Positions 1 through 8,060 are shown, counted from the stretch's first letter. The stretch is DNA of 11,801 nt from an uncultured cyanobacterium (GCA_903934745.1 CAIZOZ010000404.1:1-11801), one strand, 5' to 3'. Translations and numbers: made by a program. Notes: generated from the letters alone by a model not told the origin.

Positions 1-115
1 CGCCGGCCGAGGCCGGACGCCTGGGGGATGTTGCCGCATGGCCTCTGCCTGGGTGCTGCAGCAGCCATCCAGCTCCGCAGGCGATGATCCTGTCTGGAGC
101 GTGTCCCACCCTTCT
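1..115 (+). other. Upstream edge, no gene assigned
   Basis: This 115-base stretch precedes the preferred rlmH start. The rlmH frame is open across it, and another plus-strand frame is open without recognisable protein. It may include the end of a gene lying outside the window. I see no promoter or repeat I can defend. Confidence 0.3.
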
Positions 116-553
116 GTGCTCAACCCCAGCCGGATCCGGGTGCTTGCGGTGGGCAAGGTGCGCAAACGCTGGATTCAGGAGGGCCTGGCCATGTATCTCA
201 AGCGCCTGCCGGGCCTGATCATCACCGAACTCAAGGATTCCACTCCCCAGCGGGAAGCCGAGGCGATCACAGCCCAGCTGCGCGCCGATGAACAGCTGGT
301 GGTGTTGAGCGAAGAGGGCGAACTGGTTGGTTCGGTGGCCTTCGCCGAGCGTCTGCAGGGCACGGGTTCCGATCGGCTGGCCTTCGTGATCGGTGGAGCC
401 GATGGGCTCGATCCAGCCCTCAAGGCCCGCGCCAGCCGGACCCTCAGCCTCTCGCCACTGACCTTCCCCCACGAACTGGCCCGCCTGCTACTGCTGGAAC
501 AGCTGTACCGAGCCCTGACGATTCAGCAGGGGGGGGCGTACCACCGCTCCTGA
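116..553 (+). CDS. rlmH: RlmH, 23S rRNA (pseudouridine1915-N3)-methyltransferase
   Basis: This SPOUT-family enzyme methylates N3 of pseudouridine 1915 in helix 69 of 23S rRNA, using SAM, in the assembled ribosome. From the GTG at 116 the protein has 145 residues and begins MLNPSRIRVLAVGKVRKRWI, which is how cyanobacterial members begin. The SAM-knot signatures are visible: VIGGADG at about 91-97, LSLSPLTFPHELARLLL at about 110-126, and the C-terminal YHRS. The frame stays open further upstream, to an ATG at 38 and a GTG at 101, but the extra 26 residues look nothing like the family, so I prefer 116. No strong Shine-Dalgarno separates the choices. A run of eight G lies near the 3' end but the C-terminus is intact. 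It heads a plus-strand group with the amine oxidase. Family identification is firm; only the start is uncertain. Confidence 0.93.
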   Translation: MLNPSRIRVLAVGKVRKRWIQEGLAMYLKRLPGLIITELKDSTPQREAEAITAQLRADEQLVVLSEEGELVGSVAFAERLQGTGSDRLAFVIGGADGLDPALKARASRTLSLSPLTFPHELARLLLLEQLYRALTIQQGGAYHRS

Positions 554-601
554 GCCACAGCCCCCAGCCGTTGCCAACCTGAGCCCAGCAGCAACCCGGC
601 C

Positions 602-2035
602 ATGACATCACCGATCGACGTGCTGATCGTGGGGGCGGGACTCTCGGGCCTGGTGGCTGCCCGCCGCCTGCAAGCCGAAGGCCTGGCGGTGCGGGTGCTC
701 GAAGCCCGCGAGCGCGTGGGCGGGCGCATGGTGAGTGCCACCACAGCGAACGGCAGCGTGGTGGATCTGGGCGGCCAGTGGGGTGGCGCCAGCCACCACC
801 GCTTCGAGGCCCTGCTGAACGAGCTCGGGATTGGGCGCTTCCCCAGCCACTACGACGGCAAGGGCGTGTTCCACTGGCGCGGTCGCCGGCTGGAAGCCCC
901 CCTGGCCCAGCACTTTGCCGACAGCCTGCTGTTCTTCGAACCCCAGGCCCTCGGCCTGACGCCCGCGGAGCTGGCCGCCACAGGCGCCCTGCAGCGGGCC
1001 TTCGCTGCCCTGGTGGCCGAGGTGGATCCCCGCCAGCCCTGGCGCACCCCCGAGGCGGAGCGGCTGGACCGGCTGACCGTGGCCCAGTGGGCCGCAGCGC
1101 ACACCAGCCTCGCGGTGGCCCAGCTGCCACTCGCATGGCTCTGTCGCCTGGGCGGCTCCGGCGGCTTTGAGCCCTGGGAAGCCTCGATCCTGCATCTGGC
1201 CTGGACCCAGGCCGTGGCCCCCCAGGCGGAAACCCCCGAAGCCTGGCTGGTGCGCGGCGGTGCCGGGGCGGTGGCCCAGCGGCTTGCCGCCGAGCTGCAG
1301 GCCCAGGCCCCCGGCAGCCTGCAGCTGGGTCGGGCGGTGCACTCCATCGCCCAGGACAGCCAAGGCGTCACCGTGGTGGATGGGGCCGGCCAGGCCCATC
1401 GGGCCCGCGCCGCCATCGTGGCGGTGCCACCGCCGCAGCGACTGGCGATCCAGTTCGATCCGCCCCTGCCCGCCGCCCACCGGACCCTGCTGCAGCGCTC
1501 ACCGATGGGCGCCATGACCAAGATCCTGGCCACCTATGCCCGACCCTTCTGGCGCGATCGCGGGCTCAACGGCCTCGGCCTCGGCGATCGCCCAGCCCTG
1601 GAACTCACCGCCGACAGCGGCCCACCGGAAGGCCATCCAGCCGTGCTGGCCAGTTTCCTGGCGGGGGAGCGGGCCTTGATCCTCGGTGCCCTGCCGGCTG
1701 AGCAGCGCCGACGGATCATCCTTGACGACCTCGCCGCCTACTGGGGCCCCGAAGCTGCCGAGCCGCTCGAACTGGTGGAACAGAGCTGGAATGCCGAACC
1801 CTTCAGCGGTGGCGCCTTCACCAGCTTTCTCACCCCCGGCAGCTGGACCAGCCATGCCCGGCTGGCGGCGGATCCCCAGGGCGGGCCAGCACCGGCGGAC
1901 CACGGCCGGGTGCTGTGGGCCGGTACCGAGGTGTCGCCGCGCTGGCCGGGCTACTTCGAAGGGGCCATCGAAGCCGGGGAACGGGCCGCCAGGCTCGCGG
2001 CCGCGACGGCCAGCCCAGGGGACCAGCCCGCCTGA
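602..2035 (+). CDS. FAD-dependent amine oxidase (flavin monoamine oxidase family)
   Basis: A 477-residue flavoprotein, the usual length for bacterial monoamine-oxidase-like enzymes, which oxidise an amine to the imine and pass electrons to O2. The N-terminus has the dinucleotide-binding motif GAGLSG at 11-16, the ribose-binding Glu34 and the GGR motif at 40-42. The C-terminus has LWAGTE at 438-443 and GYFEGAIEAGERAA from 450, the second FAD-contact motif. Lys307 in MTKILATYARPFWR matches the conserved lysine that holds a water near flavin N5. The segment SGGAFTSFLTPG (402-413) aligns with the MAO SGGCYT motif, but the flavin-linking Cys is Ala405, so the FAD is expected to be non-covalent. 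Phe406 and Tyr451 would form the aromatic cage. No signal peptide is apparent. The substrate cannot be told from sequence. It lies 48 bases after rlmH and 85 bases before the methyltransferase. Confidence 0.9.
   Translation: MTSPIDVLIVGAGLSGLVAARRLQAEGLAVRVLEARERVGGRMVSATTANGSVVDLGGQWGGASHHRFEALLNELGIGRFPSHYDGKGVFHWRGRRLEAPLAQHFADSLLFFEPQALGLTPAELAATGALQRAFAALVAEVDPRQPWRTPEAERLDRLTVAQWAAAHTSLAVAQLPLAWLCRLGGSGGFEPWEASILHLAWTQAVAPQAETPEAWLVRGGAGAVAQRLAAELQAQAPGSLQLGRAVHSIAQDSQGVTVVDGAGQAHRARAAIVAVPPPQRLAIQFDPPLPAAHRTLLQRSPMGAMTKILATYARPFWRDRGLNGLGLGDRPALELTADSGPPEGHPAVLASFLAGERALILGALPAEQRRRIILDDLAAYWGPEAAEPLELVEQSWNAEPFSGGAFTSFLTPGSWTSHARLAADPQGGPAPADHGRVLWAGTEVSPRWPGYFEGAIEAGERAARLAAATASPGDQPA
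1554..1591. repeat. HIP1 octamers GCGATCGC (two copies)
   Basis: GCGATCGC occurs at 1554-1561 and 1584-1591 within the amine oxidase gene. Further exact copies are at 7173-7180 (sufB) and 9637-9644 (126-residue protein gene). HIP1 is the abundant palindrome of many cyanobacterial chromosomes and supports the taxonomic reading. No local function is implied. Confidence 0.75.
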
Positions 2036-2120
2036 GGCCTGAGTCGGCGCCGACCCAACCACCGCCCGACGCCTGATCGGCTCCGATGTCCCAGCAAGAT
2101 GGACCCATCGGCACAGAGCC

Positions 2121-2942
2121 ATGGACCTCTTTGATCGGCAGTGGAGTTCCTATCGCGCCATCGTCGAACACAACCTGATGGAGCATCGCCAGGTGGCCGA
2201 CGCCACGGCCGATGCCCTGCAGGACTGGCTGGCCCAGCGCCCCGCCCAGAGCCGGGCGCCCAGCATGGTGGATCTGGGCTGCGGCGATCTGGCCCTATTG
2301 GCGCCCTTGCTGCAGCGCCTGCCCCTGGGCTCCTACACCGGCCTGGATCGGGCGGCGGTGGTGCTGCCCCTGGCGCAGCGGGCCCTCGCTCCGGTGCCCT
2401 ACGCCTGCCAGTGGCTGGAAGGGGATCTACTGACCTGGGCCACGACTACAGCCACTGCCACTGCGGCAAGGCCTGCCGATCGCCAAGGACTGGCCAAAGC
2501 AGAGGACAGGACTGACGGCAGGAAGAGCGCTAGCAGCGCAGCTGCCACAGACCATGGCCAAAAATACGTCGCCGCAGCGGTCGACATCCTGCACTCCGCT
2601 TTCGCCATCCACCATCTCGACGCCGACCAGAAGGCGACCTTCCTGCAGGGGGCAAGACAGCGGATCAGCGCCGACGGGGTGTTCCTGTGGGCGGATGTGT
2701 TTCGCGAACCCGGCGAAAACCGGCGGGACTTTCTGCAGCGCTATAGCGAGCGGGTCCGCAGCGACTGGCACCAGCTCACGGCCGAACAGGCCCAGCACGT
2801 GATCGACCATCTGAACCAATTCGATATCCCCGCCGATCGCACCAGCATCCAGGCCACGGCCGAAACGGCCGGCTGGCATTGGCGCTGGAGTTGGCAGGGG
2901 ACGCACCGAGCCGAAGCGCTGGCGGTGTTGACGCCGGCCTGA
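2121..2942 (+). CDS. Class I SAM-dependent methyltransferase with low-complexity insert
   Basis: A 273-residue Rossmann-fold methyltransferase of unknown substrate. Motif I is VDLGCGD at 50-56. The acidic end of strand beta2 is Asp77 in YTGLDRA, and the next is Asp102 in EGDLL. The beta4 region is DILHSAFAIHHLD at about 155-167, followed by LWADVFREPGENRRDF, typical of the small methyltransferases annotated only as 'class I SAM-dependent'. Between Trp106 and about residue 152 sits a Thr/Ala/Ser and charge-rich stretch (TTTATATAARPADR and onward) that splits the fold just after beta3. The reading frame is preserved through it. The gene ends 110 bases from the convergent sufS. It could belong with the amine oxidase in secondary metabolism, but nothing in the sequence proves this. 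Confidence 0.85.
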   Translation: MDLFDRQWSSYRAIVEHNLMEHRQVADATADALQDWLAQRPAQSRAPSMVDLGCGDLALLAPLLQRLPLGSYTGLDRAAVVLPLAQRALAPVPYACQWLEGDLLTWATTTATATAARPADRQGLAKAEDRTDGRKSASSAAATDHGQKYVAAAVDILHSAFAIHHLDADQKATFLQGARQRISADGVFLWADVFREPGENRRDFLQRYSERVRSDWHQLTAEQAQHVIDHLNQFDIPADRTSIQATAETAGWHWRWSWQGTHRAEALAVLTPA

Positions 2943-3000
2943 GGAGGCCGCGGGCCGCTTCAGCCGGCAACTGGGTTTGGGGATCAACCGCGCGGGTCAC

Positions 3001-3038
3001 CAGCACAGGAGTGCTGCCGACGGACCGCACAGCTGTGC
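3001..3038. terminator. Hairpins between convergent genes (possible bidirectional terminator)
   Basis: In the 110-base gap between the convergent stop codons of the methyltransferase and sufS there is a perfect CAGCAC/GTGCTG stem with an AGGA loop (3001-3016). It is followed by the 12-base palindrome GCACAGCTGTGC (3027-3038). Neither is followed by a T-run on either strand, so intrinsic termination is only a guess from position. The remainder of the gap holds nothing else I can support. Confidence 0.35.
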
Positions 3039-3052
3039 TCGCACAGAAAGGC

Positions 3053-4393
3053 TCAGCCGTGCTCCCGCAGAAAACCGATCGTGCTCTGCAACTCCTCGGC
3101 GAAGCGATCGATCTCCGCCGGGGTGGTGGTGAAACCGAGGCTGGCGCGGGCCGTACCCGAGAGGCCGTAGTGGCGATGCAGGGGCTGGGTGCAGTGGTGG
3201 CCGCTGCGAATGCAGATGCCAGCCGAATCGAGCAAGGCGGCGAGGTCGTTGGCGTGCAACCCCTCCACATGGAAAGCCGCCAGGGCGGCGCGATCAGGCT
3301 GCTGCTCGGGGGTGGGGCCGAGGATCGTCAGGCCCTCAATCGCCTGGAGCCGTGCGAACAGCTGGCGGGTGAGCCGCTGCTCCCAGGCGTGGATGCGCTC
3401 CATACCGATCGCCTGCAGGTAGTCGATCGCGGCACCCATGCCGATCGCCTCGCCGATGGCGGGCGTACCGGCCTCGAACGTATGGGGCAGGTCGGCCCAG
3501 GTGCTGGTGTCGAGGCCCACGTCCTGGATCATTTCGCCGCCGCCCAGGAAGGGAGGCATCGCCTCCAGCAAGGCCTCGCGAGCCCAGAGAAAGCCCATGC
3601 CGGTGGGACCGCAGAACTTGTGAGAGGAACCCACCAGAAAGTCGCAGCCCAGTTCGGCCACGTTCACCCGTTGATGGGGCAGGCTCTGGCAGGCATCCAC
3701 CAGCAGCAGGGCCCCGGCGCCATGCACCAAGGGCGCCAATTCGGCGATCGGATTGAGACAGCCCAGGGTGTTGCTCACGTGCACCAGGCTCACCAGCCGG
3801 GTGCGCTCGCTGAGCTTGCTGCGGAAATCCTCCAGATCAAGTTCGCCGCTGTCGGTGAGGCCGGCGTGACGCAGCACGCAGCCGGTGCGGGCCGCCAGCA
3901 ATTGCCAGGGCACCAGATTGCTGTGGTGCTCCATCACCGTGAGCAGCACCTCATCGCCCGGCCGCAGGTTGGTTTCGCCCCAGGTGCGGGCCACCAGATT
4001 GATCGCCTCACTGGCGTTGCGGGTATAGACGATCTCGCGGGCGCTGGACGCCCCGACGAAAGTGGCCACCTTGTCGCGGGCGTGTTCGAAGCCCTCGGTG
4101 GCGCGGGCGCTGAGCTGGTGGGCGCCGCGATGGACGTTGGCGTTGTCGTGGCCGTAGTAATGCTGCAGAGCCTCCAGCACCTGGCGGGGCTTCTGGCTGG
4201 TGGCGGCGTAGTCGAGATAGATCAGCGGCTGACCGAGGCAGGCGATCTGGCTGAGCAGGGGGAAGTCAGGCCGGGTGAGGGCGGCCAGGTCAACCTCGCT
4301 GGCGTCGCTGCTTGCCATCTCTGCAGTTGCCGCAGCCTCGGCCAGGTCGGGCGTGATGGCGGCAACATCGGTGGCGGTGGGGGCGATCGTCAT
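3053..4393 (-). CDS. sufS: SufS, group II cysteine desulfurase
   Basis: A PLP enzyme that removes sulfur from L-cysteine as an enzyme persulfide and feeds it to the SufBCD scaffold; it is cytosolic and normally works with SufE, which is not in this window. Visible residues are MEHHSN at 154-159 (His156 stacks on PLP), Asp233 in VDACQS, the PLP Schiff-base lysine Lys259 in SSHKFCGPTG, and the catalytic Cys401 in RSGHHCTQPLH, with the short group II loop. The protein has 446 residues. The conserved body starts near residue 40, leaving an Ala- and acid-rich N-terminal extension of roughly 35-40 residues beyond the usual 405-420; Met26 is an alternative start. Its ATG overlaps the sufD stop as ATGA, so translation is probably coupled. 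It is the last gene of the minus-strand suf operon. Confidence 0.96.
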   Translation of the reverse strand: MTIAPTATDVAAITPDLAEAAATAEMASSDASEVDLAALTRPDFPLLSQIACLGQPLIYLDYAATSQKPRQVLEALQHYYGHDNANVHRGAHQLSARATEGFEHARDKVATFVGASSAREIVYTRNASEAINLVARTWGETNLRPGDEVLLTVMEHHSNLVPWQLLAARTGCVLRHAGLTDSGELDLEDFRSKLSERTRLVSLVHVSNTLGCLNPIAELAPLVHGAGALLLVDACQSLPHQRVNVAELGCDFLVGSSHKFCGPTGMGFLWAREALLEAMPPFLGGGEMIQDVGLDTSTWADLPHTFEAGTPAIGEAIGMGAAIDYLQAIGMERIHAWEQRLTRQLFARLQAIEGLTILGPTPEQQPDRAALAAFHVEGLHANDLAALLDSAGICIRSGHHCTQPLHRHYGLSGTARASLGFTTTPAEIDRFAEELQSTIGFLREHG

Positions 4394-5724
4394 GGCGCCG
4401 GCTCCTCACCCATCAGCAGCGCCAAAGGCTGCCAGAGCGCGGACGGAGTCGGCAGTTCGGCCAACACCTCCTCGCAGAAGCCCCGCAGCAACAGGCGTGC
4501 GGCCTGATCGGCGGCAATCCCCCGACTCTGTAGATAAAAAAGCTCATCCTGCTGCAGACGACTCACGGTGGCGCCATGGGCGCATTTGACGTCATCGGCG
4601 ACGATCTCCAGTTCCGGCTTGGTGTCGATACGGGCCCGATCCGAGAGCAGCAGGGAGCGACTGAGCTGGGCCGCATCGGTGCGCTGGGCCTGCCGCGGCA
4701 CGATCACCGCACCGTTGAACACACTGCGGCCGGCGCCATCCGCCAACGCTTTGTGCACCTGATCGAGACGACCATCCGGGCCGGCAAACAGCACCCGGCT
4801 GTGGGTGTCAACCACCTGGCGGCCATCCACGCGCTGCAGGCCGCGCAGACGGGTGAAGGCAGCCCCCGAGCGCTGCACCACCATGGGCTCCAGCCGGGCC
4901 AAGCCCCAACCCGAAACCGCCGCGGTCAGCTGCAGCTCACTGGCTGGATCCTGCACGACAGCCAGATGATGCAGCAGCACCGGAGCGGCACCGGCGGAGC
5001 TGGGCAGTTCATCGGCGGCGGCAGCAGGCTGGGGGGGCTGCCCCTGGGCCAGCAGGCCATGACGCAACCGGGCTCCCGGACCGAGCCTGGCCTCCAGCAC
5101 GACGCTGGTGAGACTGGCCCCCCGCGCCCGATGCACCTCCAGCACCTCCAGGCTGGCGCCGGGATCCAACACCAGCAGCAGCCGCAGGCCGAGCACCCCC
5201 GCCGCGTCACCGGTGTCACTCACCAGTTCCAGCACAATCGGCAAGGGCTGGCTGACCCGCAGGGCCAGCACCTGGTGCGCCAGGGCGCCGTTGAGCTGCA
5301 CCGGCCAGGAGGCCGCAGCGCCATTGGCGTCCAGGGCCTCACCGCAGAGCTCCTCGACGACGGCCGGGTCAAGACGTTCCAGCCCTTCGGGCAGGGCCAG
5401 CCCCTCCAGCGGATCGCCGTGACCATCCAGCACAAGGCGCAACACCTGGGCCGCAGGAGCAGGCAGAGCCGCTGGGGCGGCCAGCCGCTCCAGGCGATGG
5501 GCGGGTATGGCCGTGATCGCGCTGGCATCGGTGAAGCGCCAGGCCTCCTGCCGCCGTGACGGCAGCGATTCGCCTGCCAAGGCCTGGCGGGCCCGTTGCT
5601 GCTGGCCAGCCAGCCAGGCGCTACCGGCCAAAACCGGCAGGGAAGAGAACAGCTCGCTCAGCCAGGCCTCACCGGCAAGGGATCGGGACTGGACACGCAA
5701 CTCGCCTACTGGAATCGTCACCAT
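4390..5724 (-). CDS. sufD: SufD, Fe-S assembly scaffold subunit
   Basis: SufD pairs with SufB and a SufC dimer in the SufBCD complex on which Fe-S clusters are built. The protein (444 residues from the ATG at 5724) has the conserved PSRRQEAWRFTD near 56-67 and a beta-helix core. The C-terminal signature is KCAHGATVSRLQQDELFYLQSRG near 380-402, where His383 corresponds to the His of E. coli SufD at the SufB interface. The ending FYLQSRGI...RGFCEEVLAELP parallels that of SufB in this window (FYLQSRGI...SGFCRDVFNQLP), as expected for these paralogues. A GTG one codon upstream at 5727 is also possible: the ATG overlaps the sufC stop by one base (TGATG), the GTG by four (GTGA). The middle of SufD is Ala/Gln/Pro-rich (about 229-247), a divergent linker. 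Confidence 0.94.
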   Translation of the reverse strand: MVTIPVGELRVQSRSLAGEAWLSELFSSLPVLAGSAWLAGQQQRARQALAGESLPSRRQEAWRFTDASAITAIPAHRLERLAAPAALPAPAAQVLRLVLDGHGDPLEGLALPEGLERLDPAVVEELCGEALDANGAAASWPVQLNGALAHQVLALRVSQPLPIVLELVSDTGDAAGVLGLRLLLVLDPGASLEVLEVHRARGASLTSVVLEARLGPGARLRHGLLAQGQPPQPAAAADELPSSAGAAPVLLHHLAVVQDPASELQLTAAVSGWGLARLEPMVVQRSGAAFTRLRGLQRVDGRQVVDTHSRVLFAGPDGRLDQVHKALADGAGRSVFNGAVIVPRQAQRTDAAQLSRSLLLSDRARIDTKPELEIVADDVKCAHGATVSRLQQDELFYLQSRGIAADQAARLLLRGFCEEVLAELPTPSALWQPLALLMGEEPAP

Positions 5725-6566
5725 CACCCCACCTCCGCCGGGGTACGTGACGCCTGGGCGGTGGCAAGTCCCTCAGGAGCGCTGGCCTCAAGCCGTTCAA
5801 GCTCGGCATCCACCCAGTCGTAGCCGCTCTCCTCCAGCTCGAGGGCCAGCTCCTTGCCGCCGGTGCGCAGGATCTGACCCGCCGCCATCACGTGGACGTA
5901 ATCAGGGGTGATCACATCCAGCAACCGCTGGTAGTGGGTGATCAGCAAGGTGGCGTTATCGGCGCTGGCCAGGTGGTTCACACCGCCGGCGACGATCCGC
6001 AGGGCATCGATATCGAGGCCTGAATCCGTTTCGTCGAGAATCGCCACCAAGGGGTCCAGCAGCGCCATCTGCAGAATTTCATTGCGCTTTTTCTCGCCAC
6101 CGGAGAAGCCCTCATTAACAGAGCGCTCCAGAAAGGCGGGGTCCATCTGCACCACCTTGAGGCGCTCACGCACCAGATCCTCAAAGGCAAAGGTGTCGAG
6201 CTCCTCCAGCCCCTGCTCCTGGCGCCGGGCATTGGTGGCCACCCGCAGAAACTCAAGATTGCTGACCCCGGGAATTTCCACGGGGTACTGGAAGCCGAGG
6301 AACAGGCCGATACGGGCCCGTTGTTCCGGCAGCAGGGCCAGCAGATCCTCGCCCCGGTAGTGGACGCTGCCAGCGGTCACCCGGTAGGCCGGATGGCCGG
6401 CCAGCACCTTGGAGAGGGTGCTCTTGCCGCTGCCATTGCGACCCATCACCGCATGGATCTCGCCGGCGCGGATGGTTAAGTTGACACCCTTGAGGATCGG
6501 CTGCTCCTCGACGCTGGCGCGCAGATCACAGATCTCGAGCAGTACTGGAGCGTCAGGACGGATCAC
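5724..6566 (-). CDS. sufC: SufC, Fe-S assembly ATPase
   Basis: An ABC-type ATPase, soluble rather than a transporter, whose dimerisation on ATP binding reshapes SufB-SufD for cluster assembly. Over 280 residues the motifs come in order: Walker A GRNGSGKST (42-50), Q-loop Gln93 in GFQYP, the SufC-type signature FSGGEKKRNEI (154-164), Walker B LVAILDET with Glu179 followed by DSGLDIDAL, and switch His211. The only sensible start is a GTG at 6566; no ATG occurs before Met41, which would cut into Walker A. The last ~25 residues (ASAPEGLATAQASRTPAEVG) are a tail beyond the usual ~250-residue core. It lies 51 bases downstream of sufB, the largest gap inside the operon. Confidence 0.96.
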   Translation of the reverse strand: MIRPDAPVLLEICDLRASVEEQPILKGVNLTIRAGEIHAVMGRNGSGKSTLSKVLAGHPAYRVTAGSVHYRGEDLLALLPEQRARIGLFLGFQYPVEIPGVSNLEFLRVATNARRQEQGLEELDTFAFEDLVRERLKVVQMDPAFLERSVNEGFSGGEKKRNEILQMALLDPLVAILDETDSGLDIDALRIVAGGVNHLASADNATLLITHYQRLLDVITPDYVHVMAAGQILRTGGKELALELEESGYDWVDAELERLEASAPEGLATAQASRTPAEVG

Positions 6567-6572
6567 GGAAAG

Positions 6573-6582
6573 GGAACAACGG
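6573..6582 (-). repeat. Decamer CCGTTGTTCC before sufC
   Basis: Read on the minus strand, CCGTTGTTCC ends 6 bases before the sufC GTG at 6566. The identical decamer precedes sufB (8062-8071). Its role is unknown. It does not resemble a Shine-Dalgarno sequence. Confidence 0.45.
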
Positions 6583-6617
6583 GAGGAACGGTCGGGCGGC
6601 GGGGGTTCGGGCGGGAT

Positions 6618-8060
6618 TCAACCCACCGAACCCTCCAGCTTGAGGGCTAACAGCTTGTCAGCTTCGGCGGCAAACTCCAGCGGCAGTTGATTGAAAACAT
6701 CGCGACAGAAGCCACTGACCATCATCGAAACAGCTTCTTCAAAACCGATGCCCCGGCTCTGGAGATAAAAGAGCTGATCGGCGGAGATGCGGCAGGTGCT
6801 GGCCTCATGTTCGATACTGGCATCCGGCTGCTGGCTACGAATGTAGGGATAAGTATTAGCAGCCGCCTGATCGCCGATCAACATCGAATCGCATTGGCTG
6901 TAGTTGCGGGCACCCACGGCCTTGGGGCCCATCTGGACGAGGCCGCGATAGCTGTTGGAGGAATGGCCAGCACTGATGCCCTTACTGACAATGGTGGACC
7001 GGGTGCGCGGGCCTACGTGAATCATCTTGCTGCCCGTATCTGCTTGCTGACGATTGTTAGTAAGGGCAACGGAATAGAACTCACCGACCGAATCAGCCCC
7101 TTGCAGCACACAACTCGGATACTTCCAAGTGATCGCCGAACCGGTTTCTACCTGAGTCCAACTGATGTGGCTGCGATCGCCACGGCAATGGCCGCGCTTG
7201 GTAACAAAATTATAGATTCCACCCACCCCTTTTTCATCGCCAGCGTACCAATTTTGCACGGTAGAATACTTGATTGAAGCATCCTCCAGCACAATCAATT
7301 CCACCACAGCCGCATGGAGCTGATTGGTGTCAAACATCGGCGCGGTACAGCCCTCGAGATAACTCACCGAAGCGCCCTCTTCCGCCACAATCAAGGTGCG
7401 CTCAAACTGCCCGGTATCTCCTGAGTTGATGCGGAAATAAGTCGAGAGGTCCATCGGACAAGTCACCCCTTTGGGGATGAACACAAACGAACCATCGCTG
7501 AAAACAGCCGAGTTGAGAGCCGAAAAATAATTATCATTACTGGGCACTACACTACCAAGATAGCTCTCGATCAGTTCAGCATGATCCTTGACAGCCTCAC
7601 TGATCGAGCAGAAGATCACTCCATGCTCCGCCAACTTCTCCTTGTAGGTGGTGGCAATCGAAACACTGTCAAATACCGCATCGACAGCCACATTAGAGAG
7701 CCGCTTCTGCTCACTGAGTGGAATACCGAGCTTTTCAAAGGTTTCAAGCAGCTTGGGATCCACCTCATCAAGGCTGGCCTTCTTGATCTGCTGCTTCGGA
7801 GCGGCGTAATAGATGATATTTTGATAATCAATCGACGGATGACCGATCGCTGCCCAGTCAGGCTCTTCCATCTGCAGCCACTGGCGGTAAGCCCGCAGAC
7901 GGAAATCAAGCAGAAAAGCGGGTTCTTCCTTTTTAGCTGAGATCAGTCGTACAACATCTTCACTCAGCCCCTTGGCGATCTTTTCAGTTTCAATATCGGT
8001 GACGAAACCGTACTTATACGGTTGACTCACCAGATCACCAACGGTGGCGGCAGAAGTCAT
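6618..8060 (-). CDS. sufB: SufB, Fe-S assembly scaffold subunit
   Basis: SufB is the subunit of SufBCD that accepts persulfide sulfur and carries the nascent cluster. From the ATG at 8060 it has 480 residues, the normal cyanobacterial length, beginning MTSAATVGDLVSQPYKYGFV. Key residues are visible: Cys390 in NYSQCDSML (counterpart of E. coli Cys405), His418-Glu419 in IEHEAST, and Cys238 in YLEGCTAPMF at the sulfur-entry end. The frame is open further upstream to 8330 but that part only mirrors ftrC in another frame. It starts 13 bases after the ftrC stop, so the two are almost certainly cotranscribed. Base composition is strikingly different from the neighbours: five 60-base lines sampled across it give 139 of 300 GC (46%), against 79 of 120 (66%) in sufC. 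Confidence 0.97.
   Translation of the reverse strand: MTSAATVGDLVSQPYKYGFVTDIETEKIAKGLSEDVVRLISAKKEEPAFLLDFRLRAYRQWLQMEEPDWAAIGHPSIDYQNIIYYAAPKQQIKKASLDEVDPKLLETFEKLGIPLSEQKRLSNVAVDAVFDSVSIATTYKEKLAEHGVIFCSISEAVKDHAELIESYLGSVVPSNDNYFSALNSAVFSDGSFVFIPKGVTCPMDLSTYFRINSGDTGQFERTLIVAEEGASVSYLEGCTAPMFDTNQLHAAVVELIVLEDASIKYSTVQNWYAGDEKGVGGIYNFVTKRGHCRGDRSHISWTQVETGSAITWKYPSCVLQGADSVGEFYSVALTNNRQQADTGSKMIHVGPRTRSTIVSKGISAGHSSNSYRGLVQMGPKAVGARNYSQCDSMLIGDQAAANTYPYIRSQQPDASIEHEASTCRISADQLFYLQSRGIGFEEAVSMMVSGFCRDVFNQLPLEFAAEADKLLALKLEGSVG

Noticed and set aside
444..1480. Minus-strand ORFs opposite the amine oxidase (444-1136, 608-1480)
   Set aside because: They have low-complexity Arg/Pro/Gly composition, and the opposite strand carries an intact flavoenzyme with all motifs.
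2043..2054. GTCGGCGCCGAC palindrome after the amine oxidase gene
   Set aside because: A 12-base GC palindrome with no loop or T-run; too weak to call a terminator within a same-strand gene group.
2879..4507. Long plus-strand ORF (542 codons) opposite sufS
   Set aside because: It lies fully antisense to a clear cysteine desulfurase, its protein is rich in Gln/His/Gly/Ala with no known motif, and such shadows are common opposite GC-rich genes.
4576..5559. 327-codon plus-strand ORF opposite sufD
   Set aside because: It is antisense to sufD, Gln/Gly/His-rich and without domains; a codon-bias shadow.
6687..7277. Plus-strand 196-codon ORF opposite the AT-richer sufB
   Set aside because: It looks more protein-like than the other shadows but matches no family, lies entirely opposite a highly conserved part of sufB, and has no promoter or neighbour support.
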